From contig JASJCQ010000003.1 in the NCBI GenBank assembly GCA_030065915.1, forward strand, positions 124,001 through 188,000: DNA of 64,000 nucleotides, written 5' to 3'. The stretch comes from Woeseiaceae bacterium (GTDB lineage Bacteria > Pseudomonadota > Gammaproteobacteria > Steroidobacterales > Woeseiaceae). Shown in pieces: positions 45,442 to 54,565 of the stretch. The translations under genes and the position numbers were made by a program. Each line of letters begins with the position of its first letter. Positions within the stretch are counted from its first letter, which is position 1. The notes beneath the pieces were generated by a model. The model ran no database searches. It saw only the letters and a list, made by a program, of their open reading frames with translations, and was not told where the DNA came from.

Positions 45442-46855
45442 GGAAAGTAATCGCGAGCCTGTTGGTTCACTGACGGTTACGTCACCCTACAACGGTCGCG
45501 ATCTCGACACGATCGCAACGGCGGGCGCCGAGCATGTTGAAGATGCGCTGACGGCGGCCTACGGCCTGTACCGGGACCGGGACAGCTGGCTGTCGATCCC
45601 AGAGCGCGTCGCCATCCTCGAGAAAACCGCCGAGATCATGAGCGGACAAGTCGAGGAGCTGACACTGACGGCGGCCAGTGAGGGCGGCAAGCCCTACACG
45701 GACTCGAAGGTCGAGGTGCTGCGCGCGATCGACGGCGTCAAGCTGTGCATCGAGACTTTGCGCGCTCATGCGGGCTCGGTTATTCCTATCGGCACGACGC
45801 CGGCGACGATGGGACGCGTCGCGTTTACGCAGAAAGAACCGATCGGCGTCGTTGCCGCGGTCAGCGCGTTCAACCATCCGCTGAACCTGATCGTGCACCA
45901 GGTCGGCCCGGCCGTGGCCGCCGGCTGCCCGGTGATCGTCAAGCCGGCCGGAGATACACCACTATCCTGCCTGACCTTCGTTCGCATCCTGCGCGAGGCA
46001 GGTTTACCGAACGCCTGGTGCCAGGTGCTTGTCTCAGACAGCAATGAGACTGCTTCGAAGTTGGTCACCGACTCACGTATTGGCTTTTTCTCCTTTATTG
46101 GTAGCTCCAGGGTGGGTTGGATGCTCCGCTCCAAGCTGGCGCCGGGTGCCCGCTGCGCCCTCGAACACGGCGGCGTCGCGCCGCTGATCATCGCGGAGCC
46201 GTTCGACCGTGATGCGGCGCTGGCGGCGATCGCAAAAGGCGGCTTCTACCACGCCGGCCAGGTCTGTGTGTCGGTACAGCGCGTCTATGCACCAGCCGCA
46301 ATCGCCGAAGACCTCGCGAAGGACCTCGCCGCCGCCGCCGACAAGCTGGTCGTCGGCGCACCCGAAGATCCCGACACCGAAGTCGGGCCGCTGATTCGCA
46401 CTGCGGAGGTCGACAGGATCGCCGAGTGGGTCGACGAGGCCGTTGCCTCTGGCGCCACACTGCTATCGGGCGGCAAGAGACTCTCGGATACCTGTTACGC
46501 GCCGACGGTGCTGCTGAACCCGCCCGAAGACGCGAAGGTCAGCCAGCTCGAGATCTTCGGTCCGGTCGTTTGCGTCTACGGCTACGAGCAACTCGAAGAC
46601 GCGGTCACTGCGTCGAATGCCTTGCCGGTCTCGTTCCAATCCGCCGTCTTCTGCGACGACATCGACACGGCCATGGGTCTGTACAAGCGACTCGACGCGT
46701 CGGCCGTCATGATCAACGACCACACGGCGTTTCGTGACGACGTCATGCCGTTCGCAGGCTTACGTGAGTCCGGTCACGGTGTCGGTGGCATCCCCTACAC
46801 GATAGAGGACATGCAGGTCGACAAGATGGCGGTGATCAAGTCGCGCGGGCTGTGA
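45425..46855 (+). CDS. Aldehyde dehydrogenase (NAD(P)+) superfamily
   Basis: 476 residues, GTG start behind AGGAGG. Catalytic Cys in HAGQVCVSVQRVY and Glu in CALEHGGVAP; AAVSAFNHPLNLIVHQVGPA and PAGDTPLS form the cofactor site. The EHGG in place of ELGG marks a subfamily rather than a classical ALDH; substrate unknown. Probably co-transcribed with the acetolactate synthase gene, with which it once overlapped. Confidence 0.88.
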   Translation: MHDLMLESNREPVGSLTVTSPYNGRDLDTIATAGAEHVEDALTAAYGLYRDRDSWLSIPERVAILEKTAEIMSGQVEELTLTAASEGGKPYTDSKVEVLRAIDGVKLCIETLRAHAGSVIPIGTTPATMGRVAFTQKEPIGVVAAVSAFNHPLNLIVHQVGPAVAAGCPVIVKPAGDTPLSCLTFVRILREAGLPNAWCQVLVSDSNETASKLVTDSRIGFFSFIGSSRVGWMLRSKLAPGARCALEHGGVAPLIIAEPFDRDAALAAIAKGGFYHAGQVCVSVQRVYAPAAIAEDLAKDLAAAADKLVVGAPEDPDTEVGPLIRTAEVDRIAEWVDEAVASGATLLSGGKRLSDTCYAPTVLLNPPEDAKVSQLEIFGPVVCVYGYEQLEDAVTASNALPVSFQSAVFCDDIDTAMGLYKRLDASAVMINDHTAFRDDVMPFAGLRESGHGVGGIPYTIEDMQVDKMAVIKSRGL

Positions 46856-46868
46856 GGCAAAGGCGCTG

Positions 46869-46900
46869 CCAGGGTTAGAACATAGACAGGTTAACCCTGG
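46869..46900. terminator. Inverted repeat after the aldehyde dehydrogenase gene
   Basis: CCAGGGTTA (46869-46877) and TAACCCTGG (46892-46900) pair perfectly across 14 bases, 13 bases after the stop. No T-run, so termination is uncertain. Confidence 0.4.
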
Positions 46901-46983
46901 GATGGAACGCCATATGGGCTGGAGACTAGCGCCCAACCTTCGTTGACGGTTCATGGCATGGAATAAAAGTATCTGTCAAAAGA

Positions 46984-47039
46984 TGGGGCCAAGCCTACTT
47001 CCCGACGAAATGATCGCCGAAAATTGGACCTGGCTCCCC
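46984..47039. repeat. Degenerate REP-like palindrome
   Basis: TGGGGCCAAGCCT on the left and GACCTGGCTCCCC on the right form imperfect arms, with GATCGCCGAAAATTGGACC inside. The composition resembles GGGGTCAGGTCC-type REP elements. Lies between the ALDH gene and the convergent VOC gene. Confidence 0.45.
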
Positions 47040-47060
47040 CTTCGACATAGCTATGCGCCG

Positions 47061-47447
47061 CTACTCAACCATGCAGAACGCATTCAGCTTGTTGCCATCA
47101 AGGTCGCGAAAATAGCCGGCATAAAATCCCTTGTCGTTCTCCGCGGGACGAAACCCCGGGTCGCCTTCGTTGGTGCCGCCCAAGTCCAGCGCCTTCTTGT
47201 GGAAAGCATCGACCTTGTCCGGGGAATCCATGAACAACGCCACCATGACGCCGTTGCCGACGGTCGCCTTTTCTTTGTTGAACGGAACCGTCACTGCGAC
47301 AGACGGCGCGTTGGGTTCCGGGGCCCACGCGATGAACACGTCGTCTTCCTCCATGAAGCGACCGATGCCGAGTGAGCCAAAGAGCTCGTCGTAGTAGGCA
47401 GCTGCCTTCTGCAGGTTGTTGGTTCCCAAGGTCACATAGCCAATCAT
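47061..47447 (-). CDS. VOC family (glyoxalase/bleomycin-resistance fold) protein
   Basis: 128 residues. MIGYVTLGTNNLQKAAAYYD start and the C-terminal YAGYFRDLDGNKLNAFC carry the metal-binding Glu/His pattern only partly (the usual E before the end is N here: GNKLNAF), so catalysis is uncertain. It is divergent from, and probably controlled by, the WYL regulator 170 bases away. Confidence 0.85.
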   Translation of the reverse strand: MIGYVTLGTNNLQKAAAYYDELFGSLGIGRFMEEDDVFIAWAPEPNAPSVAVTVPFNKEKATVGNGVMVALFMDSPDKVDAFHKKALDLGGTNEGDPGFRPAENDKGFYAGYFRDLDGNKLNAFCMVE

Positions 47448-47616
47448 CTTACTTCCTCACTCTATATTGGGTTACAGGACCGGCCTCGGGGATGGCGCTG
47501 AGTGCCGGGTACGTGATTCGCACGATACGGTCACCCTGCTGACAGCATGGTGTCAGTAGACTTTCAGTAGCCTATAGTTCCGATATCGAACACGCGGAAA
47601 CGCTGTCGGGAGCCTC

Positions 47617-48297
47617 ATGAGACGTGCGGACAGATTGATCAAGATCGTTCACTACCTGCGACGAATGCGCCGGGCAGTGACGGCGCGCCAGATCGCAGAG
47701 CATTTCGAGATCTGCCAGCGCACCGTGTATCGGGACATTCAGGACCTGACGAACTCAGGCGTGCCGATTTACGGCGAGGCCGGCGTCGGCTACGTCATCG
47801 ACAAGAAGTACCATATGCCGCCGGTCATGTTCGACTTCGACGAGTTGGAGGCTATCGCACTGGGTATCAACATGGTGCGAACGTGGACCGACGCGACGTT
47901 TTCCAAAGCAGCAGAGAGTGCTCTGGAGAAAATACAGGCCGTGCTGTCCGACTCACGCTTGAACGACATGCAGCAACTGACGACCTACTCCCTGGAGAGC
48001 CGCGGCAAGGTTCCGTGGACAGTGAGTTTCTCAGACATCCGGGAATGCATCCGCTCCCGACACAAGATCGAATTTAACTACACGGACCTTAACGACAGAA
48101 AGAGCCATCGAACCATCAGGCCCCTGTCGCTGCTGTTCTTCGGGCCGGTGTGGCTCGTGCTGGGCTGGTGCGAAATGAGAAAAGACTTCCGGAACTTCCG
48201 ACTGGACCGGATGACCGAGCTCGCGATTCCGGGAACCACGTTCGAAGACGAAGAAGACAAGACGCTTAAGGCTTACGTGGCGCAGTGCAACTATTGA
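47617..48297 (+). CDS. YafY-type HTH/WYL-domain transcription regulator
   Basis: 226 residues. N-terminal winged helix (RRADRLIKIVHYLRR, TARQIAEHFEICQRTVYRDI) and a C-terminal WYL domain (about 140-220) with IEFNYTDLNDRKSHRTIRP and LVLGWCEMRKDFRNFRLDR. WYL domains sense nucleic acid or small ligands; target unknown. Divergent to the VOC gene. Confidence 0.9.
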   Translation: MRRADRLIKIVHYLRRMRRAVTARQIAEHFEICQRTVYRDIQDLTNSGVPIYGEAGVGYVIDKKYHMPPVMFDFDELEAIALGINMVRTWTDATFSKAAESALEKIQAVLSDSRLNDMQQLTTYSLESRGKVPWTVSFSDIRECIRSRHKIEFNYTDLNDRKSHRTIRPLSLLFFGPVWLVLGWCEMRKDFRNFRLDRMTELAIPGTTFEDEEDKTLKAYVAQCNY

Positions 48298-48428
48298 TGG
48301 GCAACCACTACCACCATCGTCGTCAGGTTATGCTCCGACAATGCGAAAGGAGACCATCCGAGGTGTGCCTGTCCGCGAGGTTCGTTTCTCACAGCCGGTA
48401 TAAACGAAGTCAGTGAAGAAGTTCCTGC

Positions 48429-49871
48429 TTATCGTTCGGGGTAACCAGCCCGCTCCCCCAACCACCTTATCGCCTCATCGAACCGCTCCGACCAGGGATG
48501 CCCGTAGCTCAGCCGAATGAAGTTCCGATAGCGTCGCGACGGCGAGAAGATCTGTCCCGGCGCGATACTGATGCCGGCCTCGATGGCGTCGTCAAACAGT
48601 GCGATCGCATCCACGCCTTTGGGTAGCTCGAGCCACAAGACGCTGCCGCCCGCAGGCTGTGATATGCGTGTGTCTTTCGGGAAGTGCTGGGCGATAGAGG
48701 CAGCCATGCGTTCGGCGTTGGCTTGCAGGGCGGGGCGCAGCATCTTGATGTGTCGCTGGTAGTCGCCGCTGGCCAGGAAATCGGCGAGCGTCAGTTGCGC
48801 CAGCAGGCTTGACGAGCAGGAGAACGCACGCTTTAAGCGGACGATTTCGTCGAGATAATGCTCCGCGACGACCCAGCCGACGCGATAGCCCGGGGCAACG
48901 GTCTTTGAGAACGAACCGCAGGTGAGAATCCTCGCATCCGACCCCAGGAACTGCGCCGGGGTGGGACGCACACCGTCGAATCGCAGGTCGCCGTACACGT
49001 CGTCCTCGATCAACACAACGTCATACTCTTCGAGCAGCTTGACGAGCCGGTGTCGGTCGTCGTCGGGCATGCCGACGCCCAGCGGGTTCGACAGCGTAGT
49101 CGAGAACATGCAGGCCTTGACCGGGTGCTTCTCGAAGGTGCGCCGCAGTTCGTCGATGGCGATGCCCTCTTCCGGGCAGGTTTCCACTTCGACGGCGAGC
49201 ATCCCTAAGCCGTCGATCAGCTCCAGGAGACCGTGGTAGGTCGGCGTCTCGACCGCTATCACATCTCCCGGTTCCGCCACGGCCTTGAGTGCCAAGAGCA
49301 ACGCTTCCTGTCCGCCGTTGGTGATGACGATGGATTCCGTGTCGACCTGCGTGCCGATCGTGTCGAAGTAGTGATAGGCGATCTGCCGACGGAGCGCCGT
49401 TACACCGACGGTAGAGGCGTAGCCGAGACTGCTGTCTTCGGCACGCGACATGACGCGCTTCATCGCGCGATGCAGGCCTTTGGCCGCCGTGCGGCACATC
49501 GTCGGGTTGGCGATGCCGAAGGGCACCAGGTCGGAGTTGTTGATGCCGTCATAGACGCGCTCCATGAGCGACCGGCAGCACAGCGACACGGGCTGGCCGG
49601 AGGACGACGGCGCCGGTCGCACGAGTTCGTTCTGGGCGACGTGCCGAACGTAGAAGCCGGACTGCGGCCGCGACTCGATGCGACGCTGACTCTCAAGTTC
49701 GATGTAGGCCTGCCGCACCGTTGGCACGCTGACCCCCGCAGACTTACTCATTTTGCGCAACGACGGCAGGCGGTCGCCCGGGGCGAGCGTCCCGGACTCG
49801 ATGTTCTTAAGAATCAGGTCGATGACCTGCCGGTAGAGGTAGGCGTCTTCGTTTCGGTCCACTGCCAGCAT
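48429..49871 (-). CDS. MocR-type (GntR HTH plus aminotransferase) regulator
   Basis: 480 residues. N-terminal GntR winged helix (about 10-80: GTLAPGDRLPSLRKMSKSAG, SVPTVRQAYIELES) fused to a fold-type I aminotransferase-like domain; PLP lysine in CGSFSKTVAPGYRVGW, and YHGLLELIDGLG. MocR proteins use PLP as a co-effector. Divergent from a small ORF plus EamA exporter gene, its likely target. A good promoter and a CTGTACAG palindrome lie upstream. Confidence 0.9.
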   Translation of the reverse strand: MLAVDRNEDAYLYRQVIDLILKNIESGTLAPGDRLPSLRKMSKSAGVSVPTVRQAYIELESQRRIESRPQSGFYVRHVAQNELVRPAPSSSGQPVSLCCRSLMERVYDGINNSDLVPFGIANPTMCRTAAKGLHRAMKRVMSRAEDSSLGYASTVGVTALRRQIAYHYFDTIGTQVDTESIVITNGGQEALLLALKAVAEPGDVIAVETPTYHGLLELIDGLGMLAVEVETCPEEGIAIDELRRTFEKHPVKACMFSTTLSNPLGVGMPDDDRHRLVKLLEEYDVVLIEDDVYGDLRFDGVRPTPAQFLGSDARILTCGSFSKTVAPGYRVGWVVAEHYLDEIVRLKRAFSCSSSLLAQLTLADFLASGDYQRHIKMLRPALQANAERMAASIAQHFPKDTRISQPAGGSVLWLELPKGVDAIALFDDAIEAGISIAPGQIFSPSRRYRNFIRLSYGHPWSERFDEAIRWLGERAGYPER

Positions 49872-49906
49872 AACTGTACAGGTCTCATTTTCAAAAAACT
49901 GACGCT

Positions 49907-49936
49907 GTTATAGCTCTAAAAAGTCCGTAGAGTCAA
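49907..49936 (-). promoter_or_regulatory. Promoter of the MocR gene
   Basis: On the minus strand -35 TTGACT (49936-49931), 18-bp spacer, -10 TATAAC (49912-49907). Two related half-palindromes, CTGTACAG at 49874-49881 and CTGTTATAG at 49905-49913, flank the start region and could be MocR sites. Confidence 0.55.
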
Positions 49937-49966
49937 TCATCAATCTCAGGTGGATGGGAGAAGACG

Positions 49967-50191
49967 ATGCATGACGCATGCCTTGATCGAGCAGACTGTC
50001 CTGTCGACTGCGGTACACCGCGGCTCGCGATGTCTGCGCCTGCCGGCACCAAGTCGCGGGGTGCGATGGACTGGCGCAGGGCCTTGCGGCTGATCGTGGC
50101 ACCCGCCCTGCGGCTGCACCGATACCGCTATCGCACGCTCCATCTCCTGGAATCGCTCATCGAACGTCACGACTGCGGAGGATCGCGATGA
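49967..50191 (+). CDS. Small basic protein coupled to the EamA exporter gene
   Basis: 74 residues, ATG behind GGGAGAAG; its TGA overlaps the next ATG (ATGA), which argues it is translated. C-terminal half is Arg/Leu-rich and helical (WRRALRLIVAPALRLHRYRY). It resembles in size and place the DUF1127 proteins found beside such loci, but the DUF1127 motif is not clear. Function unknown. Confidence 0.5.
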   Translation: MHDACLDRADCPVDCGTPRLAMSAPAGTKSRGAMDWRRALRLIVAPALRLHRYRYRTLHLLESLIERHDCGGSR

Positions 50192-51108
50192 ACAACATCA
50201 CCCTGTACGTCATTACCGTGTTGATCTGGGGATCGACCTGGTTCGCTATCGAGTTTCAGCTGGGCACCGTGGCGCCCGTCGTGTCCGTCGCCTACCGATA
50301 CCTGCTCGCCGCGGCGCTCTTGTTCGCGTGGTGCTATTTCCGTGGCATAAGCCTCAAGTTCCGCGCGGTCGATCATGGCTGGTTCATGCTGCTCGGCGTG
50401 CTGCTGTTTGGCCTGAACTACGCCCTGGCTTACACGGCACAGGTGTACATCACGTCCGCTCTGACGGCGATCGCGTTCTCGACCGTCGTCTGGATGAATA
50501 TCGTCAATGCGCGCCTTTTCTTCGGCGTACGTTCCGGGCGCAAGGTGTTGTTCGGCGCGGTTTTCGGCTGCGTCGGTATCTTCATCCTGTTCTCGCCTCA
50601 GGTCCGCGAAGCGTCGCTGTCCGACAGCGTATTCCTGGGGCTCGCGCTGGCCTTGGGAGGCGCGCTGGTTGCCTCGTTCGGCAACATGGCCTCGCAGGCG
50701 GCACAGCGTCGCAAGCTGCCCATCGTTCAGTCCAACGCCTGGGGCATGGTCTACGGTGCGCTGTTCAGCGGCCTGTTTGCCGTCGTGTCCGGTGTGCCGT
50801 TCAACTTCGACTGGTCGACGGGCTACATCGTGTCGCTGCTGTACCTCGCCGTGTTCGGCTCCGTCATTGCATTCGGCGCCTACCTGAAATTGCTCGGTAG
50901 GGTCGGTGCACACCGCGCCGGCTACGCGATGATCCTGTTTCCGGTCGTGGCGTTGGTGCTGTCGAGCCTGTTCGAAGGCCTCGAGCTGGACGTGTCGGTC
51001 ATCTACGGGACGTTGCTGGTGCTTGTTGGCAACCTGTTTGTGCTGGATACGCGCAAGGCGGACGACAAGCCGTTGGAGAGGAATGTTGTTGGGGTCGGGT
51101 CTAGGTGA
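50188..51108 (+). CDS. EamA/DMT family transporter
   Basis: 306 residues with ten predicted helices in two EamA repeats; first repeat ITLYVITVLIWGSTWFAIEF, second from about 150. Exporter or importer of metabolites; in other genomes such genes are paired with a divergent MocR regulator, as here. Substrate unknown. Confidence 0.88.
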   Translation: MNNITLYVITVLIWGSTWFAIEFQLGTVAPVVSVAYRYLLAAALLFAWCYFRGISLKFRAVDHGWFMLLGVLLFGLNYALAYTAQVYITSALTAIAFSTVVWMNIVNARLFFGVRSGRKVLFGAVFGCVGIFILFSPQVREASLSDSVFLGLALALGGALVASFGNMASQAAQRRKLPIVQSNAWGMVYGALFSGLFAVVSGVPFNFDWSTGYIVSLLYLAVFGSVIAFGAYLKLLGRVGAHRAGYAMILFPVVALVLSSLFEGLELDVSVIYGTLLVLVGNLFVLDTRKADDKPLERNVVGVGSR

Positions 51109-51226
51109 CGGACAGGCGAGGCGCCAGAGCACGGGCGTCGTCGCCGTCTACTTCCTGCTGGACTCGCGTGCGACGCTAGTCGACCAGACGTAGACAACGC
51201 TTTCGGTGTTCGCGGGCCTATTTGAT

Positions 51227-51805
51227 GTGTGCCTGTCCTGCATAGCTTGGTGTTAGTTTCATTGGTGCTGACGGCATACAGACTGAAGCTGGCAAAGTCG
51301 GCGCATCATTCAGAAATCGCTGGAAATGGATGTGCCAATATTTGCTTCTCGATCACTAGCCTAGTACTCCGAGAGCCTTCCAAGCAATTAGCAAGAAGAA
51401 CATTAGAGCGACCACGAATGGTAGGGCTAGCTTGACGAGCGGAGAGGGGTCTTTTTCCGCTAGAGATTTCTTAATCTCCGCGATTTCTTCACCTGACAGT
51501 GGATTCTTGACGGAATGATCCGGATTCCCTAGGAGCTTCTGCGCATCCTCATATTGACTATCAAGAACCACAAAGACTCGATATGGATTAGGCCCAACGT
51601 AACCCAAAGGAAGGCCTGACAAGCTTTTGCCTGCAACGTAAGTTGCAATGCCATGGTTTTCAAGTTCGGCGGACAACAATGCTGCGTTTGACCAAGAATC
51701 AAATGATCGGAGAAGTTTCAACTTATTTTAGGATGCGGGACTCAATTCAAGTGGCAGAGCTCTTCGATGTGCGCCTGTCCAACTTGGCTTGATGCGTGCC
51801 TGTCC
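51227..51805. repeat. Repeated 12-mer around the DUF2007 gene
   Basis: GTGTGCCTGTCC at 51227-51238, GTGCGCCTGTCC at 51769-51780 and GCGTGCCTGTCC at 51794-51805, mostly preceded by GAT; a fourth copy is at 48363-48374. Two are followed by similar GCTTGRTG. They bracket a low-G+C leftward gene. The 247-base stretch 51109-51355 holds only this motif. Confidence 0.5.
51356..51721 (-). CDS. DUF2007 domain membrane-anchored protein
   Basis: 121 residues. N-terminal DUF2007 (putative signal-transduction, PII-like fold): LLRSFDSWSNAALLSAELEN, YRVFVVLDSQYEDAQKLL; linker; one C-terminal membrane helix (about 97-117, LALPFVVALMFFLLIAW). No ribosome site is evident. Lower G+C than neighbours and bracketed by the repeated 12-mer. 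Confidence 0.8.
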   Translation of the reverse strand: MKLLRSFDSWSNAALLSAELENHGIATYVAGKSLSGLPLGYVGPNPYRVFVVLDSQYEDAQKLLGNPDHSVKNPLSGEEIAEIKKSLAEKDPSPLVKLALPFVVALMFFLLIAWKALGVLG

Positions 51806-51836
51806 ATGTATAAGCGCTTTGACTGGTAGATGGCCG

Positions 51837-52214
51837 TTAACGCTTCGTTGTAGTCAGGACGACTGATTCGGGCAAATACACCTCGAACTCCTTCATCCAC
51901 GGAATCGTCATGATCCTAACAGGGCCGTCCGAAAACGCTAATTCAGCATCGGTATGGTGCCTCATCTCCGCGGGTACATAAGATGGAAACTGAAGTGGAG
52001 GCATCACAGCAACCTGCCGGACCTTGTTCCAATGAATCCATACCTTGCTTCCGAAGAGTCGGTATCGACGTGAGACAACCAGTCCAGTCTCTTGTCCGTG
52101 CACAAGGACCCAAAACCTCTTTCCTTCAATCTCAAGGTGGCCCGAAGTGAAATCCGAAGTTACCTGACGCCTAAACTTCTCTGAGAATAAACAGGAGATT
52201 TCTTTCCAACTCAT
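51837..52214 (-). CDS. Hypothetical protein (orphan)
   Basis: 125 residues from ATG 52214 (MSWKEISCLFSEKFRRQ); the frame is open upstream into the MATE gene. Low G+C and beta-rich (HLEIEGKRFWVLVHG, LFGSKVWIHWNKVRQVAV), perhaps PH/GRAM-like, but no family is recognised. Leftward, next to the DUF2007 gene, 34 bases from the MATE stop. Confidence 0.55.
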   Translation of the reverse strand: MSWKEISCLFSEKFRRQVTSDFTSGHLEIEGKRFWVLVHGQETGLVVSRRYRLFGSKVWIHWNKVRQVAVMPPLQFPSYVPAEMRHHTDAELAFSDGPVRIMTIPWMKEFEVYLPESVVLTTTKR

Positions 52215-52248
52215 GTTGCAGGCATGCAAATCGACTAGTTGACCGCAA

Positions 52249-53616
52249 TCAAGTCGCCGGCGCTGCAGCCATCTCCTTCCTGCAGGCCTCGCGCGCCACG
52301 CGAATCGCCCAGACGTAGGCGACGATGCCGGTGACGATGTTCGCCAGCGTGTAGGCACCAAAGATGCCGGGGATGCCGTAAAGCTCGCCGCCGACCCAGG
52401 CCAGTGGAACATAAAGCAGCAGGATGCGGCCGGTGCTGACCCAGACGCCCGGCATCGGGTGGCCGAGGCCGTTGAAGGCCGCGTTCATGACCATGACCAT
52501 GCCGTAGCTCGCGTAGCTGATCGGGACGATCCACAGGAACAGCTTCGTGACCTCCATGACGCTTTCTGAGTCCGTGAACCAGCCGGGAATCGTCCAGGAC
52601 AGCGCGGCGAGCAGCACGGTGATCGCGGCGCCGATGCCGATGCTCGCCAGCGTGCACAGCCTCAGTGATTCGATGATCCGGTCTTCCTTGACGGCCGACA
52701 GGTTCTGGCCGACGAAGGGACCGATGATCGATGACAGCGCGTAGAACACGACGAGCACCATCGACTCAATACGGCCGGCGACGGCGAAGCCGGCCACGGC
52801 GTCCGGGCCGAAGCGCGCCAGCATCGCGGTCACCAGCGTCGCACCCAGCGGCACGATGACGTTCGTGCCGGCCGCCGGAATGCCGACGTGCATGATGTCG
52901 CGGGACGAGCGAACAAAATCCCTGGACTCCGGCCGCTCGAAGCTGAGCAGGTCCGCCTTCTTCAGGTAGTACACCGTCAGCAGGAAGATGATGATGCGTG
53001 CAATCAGCGCTGCGTAGGCGGCACCGTTCAACCCAAGCGCCGGTATCGGGCCGACGCCGAAGATCAGGATCGGGTCGAGCACGACGTTCAGCACCGCACC
53101 GCCGACCATCAGCTTGCCGGGCAATACCGTGTCGCCGGTGGCGCGCATGCTGGCCATGCCGACCATGCCGACGACGATGAACGGGATGCCGAGATACATG
53201 ATCGTCATGAACTCGCCAATCATCGGCAGCATGTCTTCTGGTGCGCCCAATGCCCTGAACAGGGGATCGATGGTCAGCACGCCAAGGACCGCGATAAACA
53301 ACGTCAGCACAAAGGACAGGATCAGGCTGTCTGTCGATAAGCGGCGCGCCCGGATGTGATCATCCCGGCCGATAGCCCGGGCGACGACAGATGACGTCCC
53401 CGCGCCCAGGCCGATGGCGACGCTGATGACCATCATGATGATCGGGAAGCCGAAGCCGAAAGCAGCCAGCGCCTCCTTGCCGATCTGGCCGATGAACCAG
53501 GTATCGATCAGGCTCTGCGCCATCAGCGTCGAGATACCGAACAACACGGGAATCGTCATGTCGACGAGATGTCGACCGACAGGTCCCTCGGTCAGTCGTG
53601 GCCGCTTGCTGTTCAT
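52249..53616 (-). CDS. MATE family efflux transporter
   Basis: About 455 residues from ATG 53616 (GTG 53625 possible; neither has a clear ribosome site). Twelve helices; FGISTLMAQSLIDTWFIGQIG is shown by the core MAQSLIDTWFIGQIG, and internal AAGTNVIVPLGATLV marks the second half. Substrate unknown. Confidence 0.88.
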   Translation of the reverse strand: MNSKRPRLTEGPVGRHLVDMTIPVLFGISTLMAQSLIDTWFIGQIGKEALAAFGFGFPIIMMVISVAIGLGAGTSSVVARAIGRDDHIRARRLSTDSLILSFVLTLFIAVLGVLTIDPLFRALGAPEDMLPMIGEFMTIMYLGIPFIVVGMVGMASMRATGDTVLPGKLMVGGAVLNVVLDPILIFGVGPIPALGLNGAAYAALIARIIIFLLTVYYLKKADLLSFERPESRDFVRSSRDIMHVGIPAAGTNVIVPLGATLVTAMLARFGPDAVAGFAVAGRIESMVLVVFYALSSIIGPFVGQNLSAVKEDRIIESLRLCTLASIGIGAAITVLLAALSWTIPGWFTDSESVMEVTKLFLWIVPISYASYGMVMVMNAAFNGLGHPMPGVWVSTGRILLLYVPLAWVGGELYGIPGIFGAYTLANIVTGIVAYVWAIRVAREACRKEMAAAPAT

Positions 53617-53690
53617 CCGGCGCACTATGGACTAGCTTGCAGGCGTCCGCAATGCGCTATGATCACTTCGCGACTTCGAAGGACCGGGAC

Positions 53691-54026
53691 GTGAAGACAC
53701 AGCACGAGATCATTATCGACGCACCGCGCGATGCCGTCTGGGATGCCTTCGCGAGGGGTGCGGACGCGGCTGTGCTTGATGACATAACCGAGCAAAGGAA
53801 ACCTGACTTCCTCGCAGGTACCGCCGTGATCCGTGGCGGCCGCGCCGTCATCGTCGGTCACTTCGCCGACCACGGCGAATCAGGAACAAAGGTCACCGTT
53901 TATGCCAATCGATTCTTCAAGGGCATCGCCAAGCTGACGTCGGTCGTCCGGGGTGACGCCCTGAAGAATGACATCGACCGGAAACTCGACCGGCTGAAAC
54001 TCGCCATCGAGACGGCGCGCTCGTGA
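53691..54026 (+). CDS. SRPBCC-fold (START/Bet v1-like) protein
   Basis: 111 residues from GTG 53691, seven bases after AAGGA and at the usual family start (MKTQHEIIIDAPRDAVWDAF); ATG 53652 would add 13 residues. Beta-rich middle TKVTVYANRFFKGIAKL and a long C-terminal helix. Hydrophobic ligand unknown. Overlaps the NUDIX gene by four bases. Confidence 0.75.
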   Translation: MKTQHEIIIDAPRDAVWDAFARGADAAVLDDITEQRKPDFLAGTAVIRGGRAVIVGHFADHGESGTKVTVYANRFFKGIAKLTSVVRGDALKNDIDRKLDRLKLAIETARS

Positions 54027-54565
54027 GCTGGAAGAAGCTGTCATCGAAAGTCATCTTCGACAACCCGTGGATGACGGTGCTCGAGGATCATGTCATCAAC
54101 CCGGGCGGCGGCGAGAACCAGTACGGTCATGTGCGTTTCAAGAATCGCGCGATCGCAATCCTGCCGTTGGACGACGGCGACAACACGTGGCTGGTCGGGC
54201 AACAGCGCTACACGCTGGACGAATATTCGTGGGAGCTGCCCATGGGCGGCGGCCCGCTCGACGAGGACCCGCTTGTTGCAGCCAAGCGAGAGCTCAAAGA
54301 AGAAACCGGGCTCACGGCCAACGAGTGGCGCCAGGTCATGACGCTGCACACGAGCAACTCAATCACCGATGAGGTCGGCTACGTGTTTATTGCCAAGGAC
54401 CTCAGCCAGGGTGACACGGACTTCGAAGAGACCGAGGACCTGCTCGTGAAAAAGCTGCCGCTCGAAGACGCGATTTCGATGGCGATGGATGGCCGCATCA
54501 CCGACGCGATTAGCGTCGCCGCGCTCCTGCACGTCAACGCGATCAGAGCAGCTTCCTCAAGGTAA
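54023..54565 (+). CDS. NUDIX hydrolase (ADP-ribose pyrophosphatase-like)
   Basis: 180 residues, GTG start overlapping the previous stop. Nudix box begins MGGGPLDEDP and continues AAKRELKEETGL, with the catalytic REx2EE intact. The preceding WLVGQQRYTLDEYSWELPMG is typical of NudF-like ADP-sugar hydrolases. The 3' end overlaps the convergent sortase gene by 23 bases. Confidence 0.9.
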   Translation: MSWKKLSSKVIFDNPWMTVLEDHVINPGGGENQYGHVRFKNRAIAILPLDDGDNTWLVGQQRYTLDEYSWELPMGGGPLDEDPLVAAKRELKEETGLTANEWRQVMTLHTSNSITDEVGYVFIAKDLSQGDTDFEETEDLLVKKLPLEDAISMAMDGRITDAISVAALLHVNAIRAASSR

